A stretch of 38,447 nt of DNA from positions 1 to 38,447 of the forward strand of contig CASEWR010000200.1 in NCBI GenBank assembly GCA_949291675.1. Reading direction: 5' to 3'. Origin of the DNA: an uncultured Desulfovibrio sp. GTDB taxonomy: Bacteria > Desulfobacterota > Desulfovibrionia > Desulfovibrionales > Desulfovibrionaceae. How positions within the stretch are numbered: position 1 is the first letter of the stretch; every line of letters starts with the position of its first letter. Shown in pieces: positions 21,667-29,835 of the stretch. The translations under genes were made by a program, and so were the position numbers. The notes beneath the pieces are model-generated. The model saw only the letters and a program-made list of their open reading frames with translations, was not told where the DNA came from and searched no databases.

Positions 21667-23192
21667 CAGCCCTGGGCAACGCCGGCAGAAGGGACAAGGC
21701 TGCCAGAACAGGCGGACAGGCAGGCAGGAAACAAGGCGGACAAAAGGCCAGCTGCGCTGCTCGCACTGCCCGGCCTGGCAGGACTGACGGGACAAGCGCA
21801 GCGCACACACCATCAAAGGTTGCCAGATCTGCCAGATCTGCCGGCTTGGCAGCTGCACTGAAGCTGACGAATTCCGCCCGCAAGGTCTACCTTATGGTGC
21901 GTGATGCCCTGGATCGGGCTGTGCCGCTGCAGGCAGCCCTCTCCGAGGTGCTGGCAGGCATGGCGCTGCCGCCTGATGTGCGCAGACAGGCCACGGACCT
22001 GGTCTATACAGCTGTGCGCAGCGAGGAGCGCTGTCTTTTTGTCCTGCGCACCCTGTATCCGAAGTTCGGGCACTTCTCAAAGCCCGTGCAGCGCCTTCTG
22101 ACAGCTGCCTGTGCAGCCCTGCTGTTTCAGGACAAGGCGCCTGCCTATGCCATTGTCAGCGAGACGGTCTCAGATGCCACCCGACTGGGCGGCAAGGGCA
22201 CAGGCGCTGCCGTTAACTGGGGCCTGCGCTCTCTCCTGCGCCTTGGCACAGCCCCCCATGAAGAAGCCTTCTACAGGCAGAAGCAGGATAAGGACGACTA
22301 TGCCGCCTTTTTGCGCATGGTCAGTGTCCCGGAAGCCACAGGCAGGCTGCTGGCAGGGGACCTTGGCGAAGAGGAAGCCAGGGCTGTGCTTGCCAAAAGC
22401 TTTGCCAGACCCCTGGCAAGTCTGCGTCTCAATGCGTTGCAGCCTGACTGTGCCGGGCTGTACAGCGAACTTATCACACAGGGCTGGGAGCCTCTGCCTG
22501 GCAGGGCAGGCAAACACGGCCTCTTTGCCCCTGCTTCCCATGGTGTCCGTGAGCACCAGGGGGCTTCGGGTGCGCAGACAGCACAGCAGACTGATGTGCA
22601 CGCGCTTGTGCGTGCAGGCAGGGCAAGCCTGCAGTCTGCAGGCTCACAGCTGGCGCTGGCCTTCCCGGACTTTGAGGCGGACATCCCGCTCTGGGACATG
22701 TGTGCCGGCTTTGGTGGCAAGACCTGTGCTCTGCTGGAAGCAGGATATGAGGTCAGCATGGCCTCTGACACGAGTTTTCGGCGTCTGCACGGCCTGCCCG
22801 GGGAATGCACGCGCCTTGGCCTGACAGCGCCGCTCATTGTGCAGGCTGACGGCACACGTCCGCCCCTGTCTGCCTGGCAGGGAGACATAGTGCTGGATGT
22901 GCCCTGCACAGGCCTTGGTGTGCTTGCCAGACGCCCGGACATCAAGCTGCGCCCTGTGGATGTGGCCGGCCACACCCAGATCCAGACACAGCTTCTGCAA
23001 CAGGCCCTTGCCCTCATTCCGGTGGGCAGAAAGGTCATCTACATGACCTGCACTGTGACACGGCAGGAGAATGAGAACCTTGTGCGTGCGTGTGCCAAAG
23101 GTAACGGGGCAGAGCTGGAAGGCGAGTGGAAGCCCCCTCTGGACAGCCCCTGGGAAGGCATGTACGTGGCTGTCCTGCGCAAAAAGGCCTGA
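21663..23192 (+). CDS. RsmB/Sun-like 16S rRNA m5C methyltransferase with NusB-like domain
   Basis: 509 residues. The first about 65 residues are low-complexity and rich in Gly, Ala, Arg and Thr. A helical NusB-like RNA-binding domain (about 68-210) and a SAM-dependent methyltransferase domain follow. SAM motif I is LWDMCAGFGGKT. The two catalytic cysteines are Cys415 in VPCTGLG and Cys463 in YMTCTVT, as expected for RNA m5C enzymes. The likely target is C967 of 16S rRNA, by family analogy. The ATG overlaps the fmt stop as ATGA. The def-fmt-rsmB order is widespread. RsmF-like specificity is a less likely alternative because of the NusB domain. Confidence 0.85.
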   Translation: MTALGNAGRRDKAARTGGQAGRKQGGQKASCAARTARPGRTDGTSAAHTPSKVARSARSAGLAAALKLTNSARKVYLMVRDALDRAVPLQAALSEVLAGMALPPDVRRQATDLVYTAVRSEERCLFVLRTLYPKFGHFSKPVQRLLTAACAALLFQDKAPAYAIVSETVSDATRLGGKGTGAAVNWGLRSLLRLGTAPHEEAFYRQKQDKDDYAAFLRMVSVPEATGRLLAGDLGEEEARAVLAKSFARPLASLRLNALQPDCAGLYSELITQGWEPLPGRAGKHGLFAPASHGVREHQGASGAQTAQQTDVHALVRAGRASLQSAGSQLALAFPDFEADIPLWDMCAGFGGKTCALLEAGYEVSMASDTSFRRLHGLPGECTRLGLTAPLIVQADGTRPPLSAWQGDIVLDVPCTGLGVLARRPDIKLRPVDVAGHTQIQTQLLQQALALIPVGRKVIYMTCTVTRQENENLVRACAKGNGAELEGEWKPPLDSPWEGMYVAVLRKKA

Positions 23193-23220
23193 GCCCGTAC
23201 CTGCCGCAGGGGAGAAGAGT

Positions 23221-23691
23221 ATGGTGCAGGACAGAAAGATTAACGAGACAGATCGCCAGATCGTTGAATGTCTGCATGGAAATGCGCGCATGAGCCTGAA
23301 GGAGATAGGCAGCAGAGTCTTTCTCTCAGGCCAGGCTGTACGCAACAGGATTGAGCGTCTTGAAGATCTCGGTGTCCTGCAGCGCTATACCGTCAATGTC
23401 AACTGTCCTGTCTTCGGCTACAGCGTCCATGCCCTCATCCGGGGCAGGTTCTCCCCAAACGACATCACCTTCTTCCTGGGCCTGTGTCCCATACAGCGCT
23501 GCCGCATCCTGCACTGCTATACCCTGACCGGGGAGCAGAGCACGCTCTTTGACCTCTATGTCCTAAACCAGGAAGTTTTGCGCGACATGCTGGAGCGTCT
23601 GAGAGAACGGCACATCCAGGTGCAGGTGGACATGGTGTTAGACGAACACCCTGACCTCCCTGCCCAGGGTGGGTACGAGCAGAAAGTCTGA
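23221..23691 (+). CDS. Lrp/AsnC-family transcriptional regulator
   Basis: 156 residues. An N-terminal winged helix-turn-helix (about 8-60: INETDRQIVECLHGNARMSL, then KEIGSRVFLSGQAVRNRIER) is followed by a C-terminal segment like the RAM ligand-sensing domain. Such proteins form octamers or hexadecamers and respond to amino acids. GGGGAGAAGAGT precedes ATG 23221. It is 28 nt after the methyltransferase gene, so it may be the last gene of the def operon, and it is convergent with the hydrolase gene. Targets are unknown. Confidence 0.85.
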   Translation: MVQDRKINETDRQIVECLHGNARMSLKEIGSRVFLSGQAVRNRIERLEDLGVLQRYTVNVNCPVFGYSVHALIRGRFSPNDITFFLGLCPIQRCRILHCYTLTGEQSTLFDLYVLNQEVLRDMLERLRERHIQVQVDMVLDEHPDLPAQGGYEQKV

Positions 23692-23792
23692 GCCCCAGGA
23701 GCTGCGTCGCGCAGGATCTGAGCCAGCCGGCACACAGGCGGGCAGCTGGTGTCTGGCGGTGCTGAACGGGAAGGAGAGCCGGGAAGGCCGGT

Positions 23793-24581
23793 TCAGAAGG
23801 TCAGGCTCTCACCGTCTGCGGGGATGAGCACGCTGTCCAGGATGCCCAGAGCAGCAAGTTTCTCGCGCATGCTTGTCCGGGTCAGCGAGGCATGGGCAAC
23901 CGTATCCATGTGGCTGATGATGACAACACTCTCGGGTGCCGCAGCACGGACCTTTGCCACATCCTTGTCGTCCATGATCAGGCGGCCGTTTTCCGCAAGC
24001 TCTGCAGCACAGGCATTGAGGAGAATGACCTCGGGCTTTAGGGTTTTCAGGACGCGCTCCACGTCCTCATACCAGATGGTATCGCCTGCCACATAGAGGC
24101 TCTTTTCTTCAGGGTGGCGGAAGAGGACTCCGCAGGAGGGGCCGCAGGGAATTTTTGTGCCGTGGCAGCCGGCAGTCTTTTCCAGCGTCACGCCGCCAAA
24201 GGAGGTGCTCTCACCGAGTACACGGACGTCCTTAAAGCCGGACGCTTGCAAGGTTTCGCCATCTTCTCTGCTCTGGGCAAAGATGGGCATGGTGCGCGGC
24301 AGAGGGCCGCCCACAAGGCCGTCCGGGGTCATGTCGATGTGGTCTGGATGCACATGGGTGCAGATGCAGGCGTCTGCGCCTGCCAGCACGTCTGCAGGAG
24401 AGCAGGGCAGGTCGCACAGCGGCATGCGCAGCAGGCGCTGCTCAGGGTGGCAGACGGTGAAGAGCGGCATATCGGCAAAGCAGCCTGTCTCGCCCTTGCC
24501 GGCAAGCCAGGGGTCTATGAGAAAGGTTGTGCCTGCATATGTAATTTTGACGGTGGCATTGCGGATTTGCATGATGCGCAT
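23793..24581 (-). CDS. MBL-fold metallo-hydrolase (UlaG-like)
   Basis: 262 residues. The metallo-beta-lactamase signature HVHPDH gives His76, His78, Asp80 and His81. His140 (AGCHG), Asp167 (VAGDTIWY) and a later SHMD complete a two-metal site. The compact form beginning KITYAGTTFLIDPWL is that of the UlaG-like or YycJ/UPF0173-type hydrolases. The substrate is unknown. GGAGGA lies about 10 nt before ATG 24581; an in-frame ATG at 24572 is an alternative. Confidence 0.85.
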   Translation of the reverse strand: MRIMQIRNATVKITYAGTTFLIDPWLAGKGETGCFADMPLFTVCHPEQRLLRMPLCDLPCSPADVLAGADACICTHVHPDHIDMTPDGLVGGPLPRTMPIFAQSREDGETLQASGFKDVRVLGESTSFGGVTLEKTAGCHGTKIPCGPSCGVLFRHPEEKSLYVAGDTIWYEDVERVLKTLKPEVILLNACAAELAENGRLIMDDKDVAKVRAAAPESVVIISHMDTVAHASLTRTSMREKLAALGILDSVLIPADGESLTF

Positions 24582-24664
24582 GAACGTTGTCCTCCATGTT
24601 GTCCCTGGGCTGCAGGTCTTCGGTACGACGGGAGCGTGCCTCCCGGTCTGTGTGTGTACGCAAG

Positions 24665-24687
24665 CCTGACAGCTTCAGGCTGTCAGG
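24665..24687. repeat. Perfect inverted repeat, 9-bp arms
   Basis: CCTGACAGC-TTCAG-GCTGTCAGG. There is no T-run on either side. It shares CTGTCAGG with the neighbouring palindrome at 24736. It is upstream of the MBL gene on its strand and could be an operator. Confidence 0.5.
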
Positions 24688-24735
24688 GCCAGAAGCCGGG
24701 CAACAAAATGGCGGCCTTTTTCTTTGAAAAACCAA

Positions 24736-24757
24736 GTCCTGTCAGGAATGACAGGAC
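24736..24757. repeat. Perfect inverted repeat, 9-bp arms
   Basis: GTCCTGTCA-GGAA-TGACAGGAC. It shares the CTGTCAGG core with the 24665 palindrome, centred 71 bp away. It may be an operator or a stem in RNA. Confidence 0.5.
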
Positions 24758-24822
24758 GTTAGCCAGGAAAGGTACACGGCTTTTGGTACGGAGACGTCCT
24801 CTATCCGGCAGATGCAGGGCAC

Positions 24823-24862
24823 AAAAAAAGAGCCGGGTACCACCGCACCTTGTACCCGACTC
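24823..24862 (-). terminator. Intrinsic terminator of parB
   Basis: On the minus strand GAGTCGGGTAC (24862-24852) pairs with GTACCCGGCTC (24840-24830), with one wobble, followed by seven T residues (24829-24823). It begins 64 nt after the parB stop. Confidence 0.88.
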
Positions 24863-24926
24863 TCAAAACAGCAGGAAAAAACTCCTGCTCACTTTCTGTG
24901 TTTACACCATAGTCCAATCAGCCAGG

Positions 24927-25913
24927 CTATGCAAGCTCTTTTTCCGGGGAATCTGTACTTTCTGCCTGGACAGCGTTTGCCTCAATGGCTGCCTCCAGAG
25001 CTTCCGTCATACCAAGGGCAGAAAGAAGTGCCTGCAATTCTTCTTCATTTTTGTAATGGAGTGTGACCTTGCCCTTTTCATTGCTGCCGCTGATCTTTGC
25101 CTTGCAGTGCAGGGCGCTGGCCAGATCCTTCTCCAGCTGCTTGAAGACAGGGCTCTTGGGCATGCGTGTTCTGGGCTTTGCCAGGGGGATGGGCACAGCG
25201 TTTTCATCCTGCCAGGGGAAGGGCTGGCCTGCCTTTGCAGCGGCAATGAGGTCCTCGCAGTCACGCACAGAGAGATTGCCTGCCAGGATGTAGTCCAGAA
25301 AGGCCAGCAGGGTGTCTTCCTGTGCGGTGAAGGACAGCAGGCAGCGGGCGTGGCCTGCGCTGATGCGTCCTTCCTGCAGGGCCTGCATGGCAGGGGCGGG
25401 CAGCTGCAGCAGGCGCAGGGAGTTGGCAATGGAAGGTCTGCTCTTGCCGAGGCGCCTGGCAAGCTCCTCCTGGGTGATGCCGAGCCTGTCTTTCAGGTCC
25501 TGCAGGGCAGAGGCCTCTTCTGCGGGATTGAGGTCTTCGCGCTGCAGATTCTCGATCAGGGCAACGAGCATCACGTCTTCGTCGCTGAGATCCTTGAGGT
25601 AGACAGGGATCTCGCTGAGATGGGCCATCTGGGCAGCGCGCCAGCGGCGCTCGCCGGCAATGATCTGATACTTGCCTTTTTCCCTGCTTCGGCGCACAAG
25701 CAGGGGCTGGATGACACCCTGAAGCTCAATGGATTTGGCGAGCTCCTCAAGGCCCTGGTCTGTCATGCTCTTGCGTGGCTGATCGGCATTGGGAACCAGA
25801 GCGTCAATGGCAACGTTGAGTATCTGATTTGTGCGTATGTCGGAGTCAATGCCGGCAGACTGCAGATCTGCCGGGAACAGGGCGTCGAGCCCGCGACCAA
25901 GTCCTTTTGACAC
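24927..25913 (-). CDS. parB: Chromosome-partitioning protein ParB (Spo0J)
   Basis: 328 residues from GTG 25913. The start SKGLGRGLDALF is the conserved ParB N-terminus, and AAGGAGC lies just upstream; a longer frame to 26066 would overlap the divergent gene and is rejected. The CTP-binding motif GERRWRA is at about 87-93, ALIENLQREDLNPAEEA at about 118-134 and the helix-turn-helix at about 147-170. The C-terminal dimer domain is present. ParB binds parS, loads as a CTP-dependent sliding clamp and recruits SMC. Six perfect parS sites lie in this window. Unusually, parB is separated from parA by a gene on the other strand. Confidence 0.96.
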   Translation of the reverse strand: MSKGLGRGLDALFPADLQSAGIDSDIRTNQILNVAIDALVPNADQPRKSMTDQGLEELAKSIELQGVIQPLLVRRSREKGKYQIIAGERRWRAAQMAHLSEIPVYLKDLSDEDVMLVALIENLQREDLNPAEEASALQDLKDRLGITQEELARRLGKSRPSIANSLRLLQLPAPAMQALQEGRISAGHARCLLSFTAQEDTLLAFLDYILAGNLSVRDCEDLIAAAKAGQPFPWQDENAVPIPLAKPRTRMPKSPVFKQLEKDLASALHCKAKISGSNEKGKVTLHYKNEEELQALLSALGMTEALEAAIEANAVQAESTDSPEKELA

Positions 25914-25998
25914 TGTCTGCTCCTTGTTCTCACTTCCCTCTTGTCCTGTGCAGGGCTTTCGCGACAAGCAAGCTGACGTAAGAGAAATGGAGGTTACT

Positions 25999-26535
25999 AT
26001 GTTTGATCTGGAAACGCATATCGTCCACATGAAGGACGTCAGGAATCCGAAGGAATGCTTCTTCATCTCTGCCGAACTGGGTCAGCGTTGTGCCGATGCG
26101 CTGCAGGGCTGTCTGCCGCTGCTTGGTCCGGCAAGCGAACTGCCGGCACATATCTGCCCCTGTCACGGACCTGATGGCAGGGCTTTTGCCTATGTCCTCA
26201 GTCGCGAGCTGTGGAATGCAGTGAAGTACGATCTGCGCTCTGCCGAGCGCGAGCTCTTCTACAAGCACGGCGGCGTTGTGTCAGAGGATCTGGAGGACTT
26301 CAAAAAATTCCTCATGCACTGGGACAATGACTATGAGTACAGCGGACAGGTGCACTGCCCCAACTGCAGCACGTCCACAGAGGACTGGCGTACGGACCCG
26401 GCCCATCCCTTTTCCTTAAGCAACGCCAATACAGGCGGGCTGCTGGTCTTTCAGTGCGCACAGTGCGGTGCAACCATACGTCTCAAGCACTTTAAGGATG
26501 AGGTGGTCTGCGAGCACACCATGCCGCACAGATAG
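25999..26535 (+). CDS. Hypothetical protein with zinc-ribbon-like cysteines, between parB and parA
   Basis: 178 residues, not recognised. Cys53-Pro-Cys55-His, Cys120-x-x-Cys123 and Cys153-x-x-Cys156 look like metal-binding knuckles; the last two pairs could form one zinc ribbon. The middle (about 70-118) is charged and probably helical. GGAGG at 25989-25993 with a 5-nt spacer fixes the start at ATG 25999. It is divergent from parB (85 nt between starts) and convergent with parA, so it shares a promoter region with parB. Codon use is like its neighbours. A role in segregation is only suggested by position. Confidence 0.8.
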   Translation: MFDLETHIVHMKDVRNPKECFFISAELGQRCADALQGCLPLLGPASELPAHICPCHGPDGRAFAYVLSRELWNAVKYDLRSAERELFYKHGGVVSEDLEDFKKFLMHWDNDYEYSGQVHCPNCSTSTEDWRTDPAHPFSLSNANTGGLLVFQCAQCGATIRLKHFKDEVVCEHTMPHR

Positions 26536-26628
26536 GGCTGGCTTAGGGCAGGGAAGCTCGGAGTGCGCTGCACCAGGCACTGTGGCAGGCTGCAGCACCT
26601 TCCCCACCTTCCTTAATGAAGAAGCGCA

Positions 26629-27402
26629 TCAGGCAATGGCCTTGCGATGCATGATTTCCTGGGCAAGGCCTATGTAGGCAATGGCGCCCTTGGACTTGAT
26701 GTCATAGTGGATGATGGACTTGCCGTGGCTCGGGGCCTCGGACAGGCGCACGTTACGGGGGATGTTGGTGCGCAGCACATAGCGCGGCATCTTGCTGGTG
26801 ATTTCCTCCATGACGTCGCGGGACAGTCTGTTACGCGTGTCGAACATGGTGAGCAGCACACCGAGGATGCCGAGTTTGGGATTGATCTTGCGTACCTTGG
26901 AATAGGTTGCCATGAGCTTGGCAATGCCTTCCAGGGCAAAGTATTCGCACTGCAGGGGAATGAGCAGCTCGGTTGCAGCGCACAGGCCGTTCAGGGTGAG
27001 CAGGCCTAAGGAAGGCGGGCAGTCGATGATGATGTATTCATAGTCATCGGCAACCTGGGCAATCACATTCTGCAGATAGAACTCTCTGGCAATCTCGCCG
27101 ACCAGCTCCACTTCCACGGCCACCAGGTTGATGGAGCCGGGCAGCACACTCAGATAAGGCGAGCGCACGCTGACAATGGCGGAGCGCACAGCCTCTGGCG
27201 TGGGCGTGTAAAAGACGGAATACAGGTCTCCGGGCAGTCCTGATGTGGGAATGCCGAAGCCGCTGGTGGCATTGGCCTGCGGGTCGCAGTCAATGAGCAG
27301 TGTCTTGCGCTCAAGGACGGAAAGCGAGGCAGCAAGGTTGATGGCAGTTGTGGTCTTGCCCACACCGCCTTTCTGATTGGCAACACAGATGACTCTGGTC
27401 AT
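26629..27402 (-). CDS. parA: Chromosome-partitioning ATPase ParA (Soj)
   Basis: 257 residues, the usual size of chromosomal ParA without an N-terminal HTH. The deviant Walker A motif KGGVGKTT is at about residues 11-18 after MTRVICVANQ. DCDPQANAT and DCPPSLGLLTLNGL are the A' and B motifs. It forms ATP-dependent DNA-bound gradients that pull ParB-parS complexes apart and can also modulate DnaA. GGGGAGAG precedes ATG 27402; a longer frame to 27474 is rejected. A parS site lies 114 nt upstream of the start. The order on the minus strand is parA, zinc-ribbon gene (opposite strand), parB. Confidence 0.97.
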   Translation of the reverse strand: MTRVICVANQKGGVGKTTTAINLAASLSVLERKTLLIDCDPQANATSGFGIPTSGLPGDLYSVFYTPTPEAVRSAIVSVRSPYLSVLPGSINLVAVEVELVGEIAREFYLQNVIAQVADDYEYIIIDCPPSLGLLTLNGLCAATELLIPLQCEYFALEGIAKLMATYSKVRKINPKLGILGVLLTMFDTRNRLSRDVMEEITSKMPRYVLRTNIPRNVRLSEAPSHGKSIIHYDIKSKGAIAYIGLAQEIMHRKAIA

Positions 27403-27515
27403 GCTCTCTCCCCTGCTGGTTTCTGAATATCGTGCAAACTTATGCTCCGTTTTTCTGACGTTGTCCCGGCGCAAGGCAGGGACCTGGGAAAAGACTGAAG
27501 CCCCTTGTCCGTGTA

Positions 27516-27531
27516 TGTTTCACGTGAAACA
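27516..27531. promoter_or_regulatory. parS site upstream of parA
   Basis: TGTTTCACGTGAAACA, 16/16 match to the bacterial parS consensus. Here the palindrome extends to 22 bp (27513-27534). It may both nucleate ParB and let ParB repress parA. Confidence 0.95.
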
Positions 27532-27658
27532 TACAGCGCCCCCCTTTCTCGCAGAAGACAGTACATGCTTCCCGGGCGGTTGAGAAAGGCAGGTTCCTTT
27601 TCTGCTTCAGCCACTTTGGTTTGTACATTTTTCCCTGCGATTTTCAAGTTTTTGACGC

Positions 27659-27700
27659 AAAAAAAGCACATTTTTCAGAGTTGGCTCCAAAAAATGTGCT
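27659..27700 (-). terminator. Intrinsic terminator of the efflux-pump gene
   Basis: On the minus strand AGCACATTTTT (27700-27690) pairs perfectly with AAAAATGTGCT (27675-27665), followed by a run of T (27665-27659). It lies 25 nt after the stop. Confidence 0.9.
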
Positions 27701-27725
27701 AAAATGACGAGAATGGCCGACGCTG

Positions 27726-29078
27726 TCAGTCACGCACCATGATGCTGCGCAACAGGGTGAGAGCTATGCCAATGCCGCCTGCTGCAGCTGCACAGACAAA
27801 GGGAAGGTCATAGCTGCCGGGATTCCACAGCAGGCAGCCTGCCGTGAGCATGGAGCCAAGGGTCTGTCCGAAGGTCCTGGTAAAGGAGACCAGGGAGCTG
27901 GTTCTGGCTCTGTCGTGTTCATGGGCATACATGAGGGTGGCTGTCTCATTGGGGGCCTGGAAAAGGCCGTAGCCAAGGCCGCAGAGCGCGACAATGAGGG
28001 CCATGCGCACAAGGGACGGGGCTGGCACAAGGGCCAGCAGCATGATGCCCAGGCTGCACAGAGCAATACCCAGGGGCACGAGAATGCGCCGGCTGAGCAC
28101 ACGGCTCAGTCTGCCTGAGCCCAAGGAGGCAATGCTGTGCAGGGCAGGCCAGGCAATGAGCAAAAGGCTTGTCTCGGCTATGCCAAAGCCCAGGCCCTCC
28201 ATAAAGAGAAAGGGCATGGCAAGCACAGTGGCTGACTGGGCAATGAAGCAGAAGAGGGTGCAGGCCAGGGAAAGCAGGAAGGGCCGGTTGCCGAGCACGT
28301 GAGCAGGCAAAAGGCGCAGCCTGCCTGTTCGCTGCTGGCGAACGAGCAGCCAGAAGGAGAGCAGGCCCAGGAAGAGGAAATTATTGAGGCTTTCCAGGGG
28401 AAGGCCCCAGGAAAAGACACCCAGGGCACCGAAAAAGCCTGCAAAGAGCAGGATGGAGATGCCGAGCAGCGAGAGGGTCGAGCGCACATCACGGCCGGTG
28501 ATGGCAGGGACTGTTTCTCCGGGAACACAGCGTGCCGCAACAGCAAAGGCCGCAAGGCCCAGAGGAAGATTGACAACAAAGAGCCAGGGCCAGGAGGCGT
28601 GCAGGAGAATGAAGCCTGCCAGGGCAGGACCTGCAATGATGGCCAGGGAGATGGTGGCCGTATTGTAGCCTATGCCTGTGGCAAGCGCGGAGCCTTTGAA
28701 GACGCGCTCAATCAGGGCAATGTTGACGCTTAAGATCCCGGCACCGCCGATGGCCTGCAGCACCCTGAAAACACACAACCACATTGCTGTGGGCGAGACA
28801 GCACAGCCTGCGGAAGCCAGCACAAAGATGGCTGTGCCCCAGAGAAAGAGCCGCTTGCTGCCCAGCAGGGAGGAGAGGGCAATGGCCGGGAAGAGCAGGG
28901 TGAGCACAGCTATCTGATAGCAGAGCACAAACCAGGTGGCTGCAGCATCACTGACTGCAAGATCCTGGGCCATGACGGGCAGGGCCACATTGACAATGGT
29001 GGAATCCAGGATCACCAGACCCACGCCCAGGAAGATGGCCATGCCGGGGAGAAGAGCAGGAGTGGTCTGTGTCTGCAT
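27726..29078 (-). CDS. DHA2-family (EmrB/QacA-type) MFS efflux transporter
   Basis: 450 residues, very hydrophobic, with about 14 predicted membrane segments as in the DHA2 drug:H+ antiporter family. GVGLVILDSTIVNVALPVM in the first segment is the hallmark LDxTIVNVALP motif, and RVLQAIGGAG is the next conserved loop. GGAGGG lies just upstream of ATG 29078 (MQTQTTPALLPG); the longer frame to 29294 is rejected because the extra part is not hydrophobic or conserved-looking. The substrate is unknown. No partner EmrA or outer-membrane gene is nearby. Confidence 0.88.
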   Translation of the reverse strand: MQTQTTPALLPGMAIFLGVGLVILDSTIVNVALPVMAQDLAVSDAAATWFVLCYQIAVLTLLFPAIALSSLLGSKRLFLWGTAIFVLASAGCAVSPTAMWLCVFRVLQAIGGAGILSVNIALIERVFKGSALATGIGYNTATISLAIIAGPALAGFILLHASWPWLFVVNLPLGLAAFAVAARCVPGETVPAITGRDVRSTLSLLGISILLFAGFFGALGVFSWGLPLESLNNFLFLGLLSFWLLVRQQRTGRLRLLPAHVLGNRPFLLSLACTLFCFIAQSATVLAMPFLFMEGLGFGIAETSLLLIAWPALHSIASLGSGRLSRVLSRRILVPLGIALCSLGIMLLALVPAPSLVRMALIVALCGLGYGLFQAPNETATLMYAHEHDRARTSSLVSFTRTFGQTLGSMLTAGCLLWNPGSYDLPFVCAAAAGGIGIALTLLRSIMVRD

Positions 29079-29500
29079 GGAGTGTCCCTCCGCGAATGTG
29101 CAGTGTGTGCGACAGCGTTCCTGTGCGCGTCGTGTGCCCTGGTCATGCGCTCGCATCATGATGCGCAGCCCCTCTTGCCAGACAAAGGCGCGCACAGCGG
29201 GGGACAGGGGCGTACAGCCCCTGGAGTGCTGTCCGGCAATATTGCCCTGGCGGGCTGGCAAACGTGCTGCACAAATGCAGTACTTTTGCCGCAAAAATAC
29301 GCAATATGACAGGAAACAGGCGCTGCCAAAACACGCAGAATGTCAAACTACCCGGAAAGCTAGCCGGAAAAGAGCCTCTTCTCAAGCCCTGGGCAGTGAT
29401 GAGAAGAGCTGGGAAGAGCTGCAGGTGCACAAGTGACACAAGAGCCTTGAGCCGGCCCTGCATGGGCGTGTACGGCAGGCAATAGATGAGTAAGGTAATC

Positions 29501-29522
29501 ATATTTCATGCCTATTGTGAAA
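29501..29522. repeat. Imperfect inverted repeat in AT-rich promoter region
   Basis: ATTTCA and TGAAAT are separated by 9 nt (TGCCTATTG), just upstream of the CRP/FNR-type site. It may be a second, weaker operator. Confidence 0.35.
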
Positions 29523-29539
29523 TGTTTCTCTATGATAGG

Positions 29540-29555
29540 TGTGAAAACATTCACA
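29540..29555. promoter_or_regulatory. CRP/FNR-family operator
   Basis: TGTGAAAACATTCACA is a perfect TGTGA-N6-TCACA palindrome. It resembles both the CRP consensus and the HcpR consensus of Desulfovibrio (TTGTGA-N6-TCACAA). It is about 460 bp from the efflux gene and 540 bp from the TSUP gene, so the promoter it controls is not clear. Confidence 0.55.
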
Positions 29556-29835
29556 AGTTTCGCTGAGAAAAAGCATACTTGCTTGATATTCCATACTATG
29601 CTTTGCCATGGCCGGGAAGGGCTGTGCCAGCGCGAAAAGGCTGTGTCACAGATAGTGGTCAAAAAAGATACAAATTTGCAAAAAGTTTTTTCCAGAGAGC
29701 AGACGACAGCACGTGTAAGGGTTACATCTTGAAATTATTCTCTTTTTGCAGGGGCACTCTGAAGTGGAAACAGCCTGAAGACAGCCTGGGAAGCGGCCTT
29801 TTGGCTCACAAGGGGCTTCACAGAAAAAAGTTCAC

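Larger units (their letters stand above)
24582..24926. other. Intergenic region between parB and the MBL-fold gene
   Basis: 345 bp without a gene. It contains two perfect palindromes and the parB terminator, described separately. The MBL-gene promoter on the minus strand must lie here. Confidence 0.5.
27403..27725. other. Intergenic region upstream of parA
   Basis: 323 bp with no gene. It contains the parS site at 27516 and the terminator of the efflux gene at 27659. The AT-rich part 27630-27660 probably contains the parA promoter, but no strong consensus was found. Confidence 0.5.
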
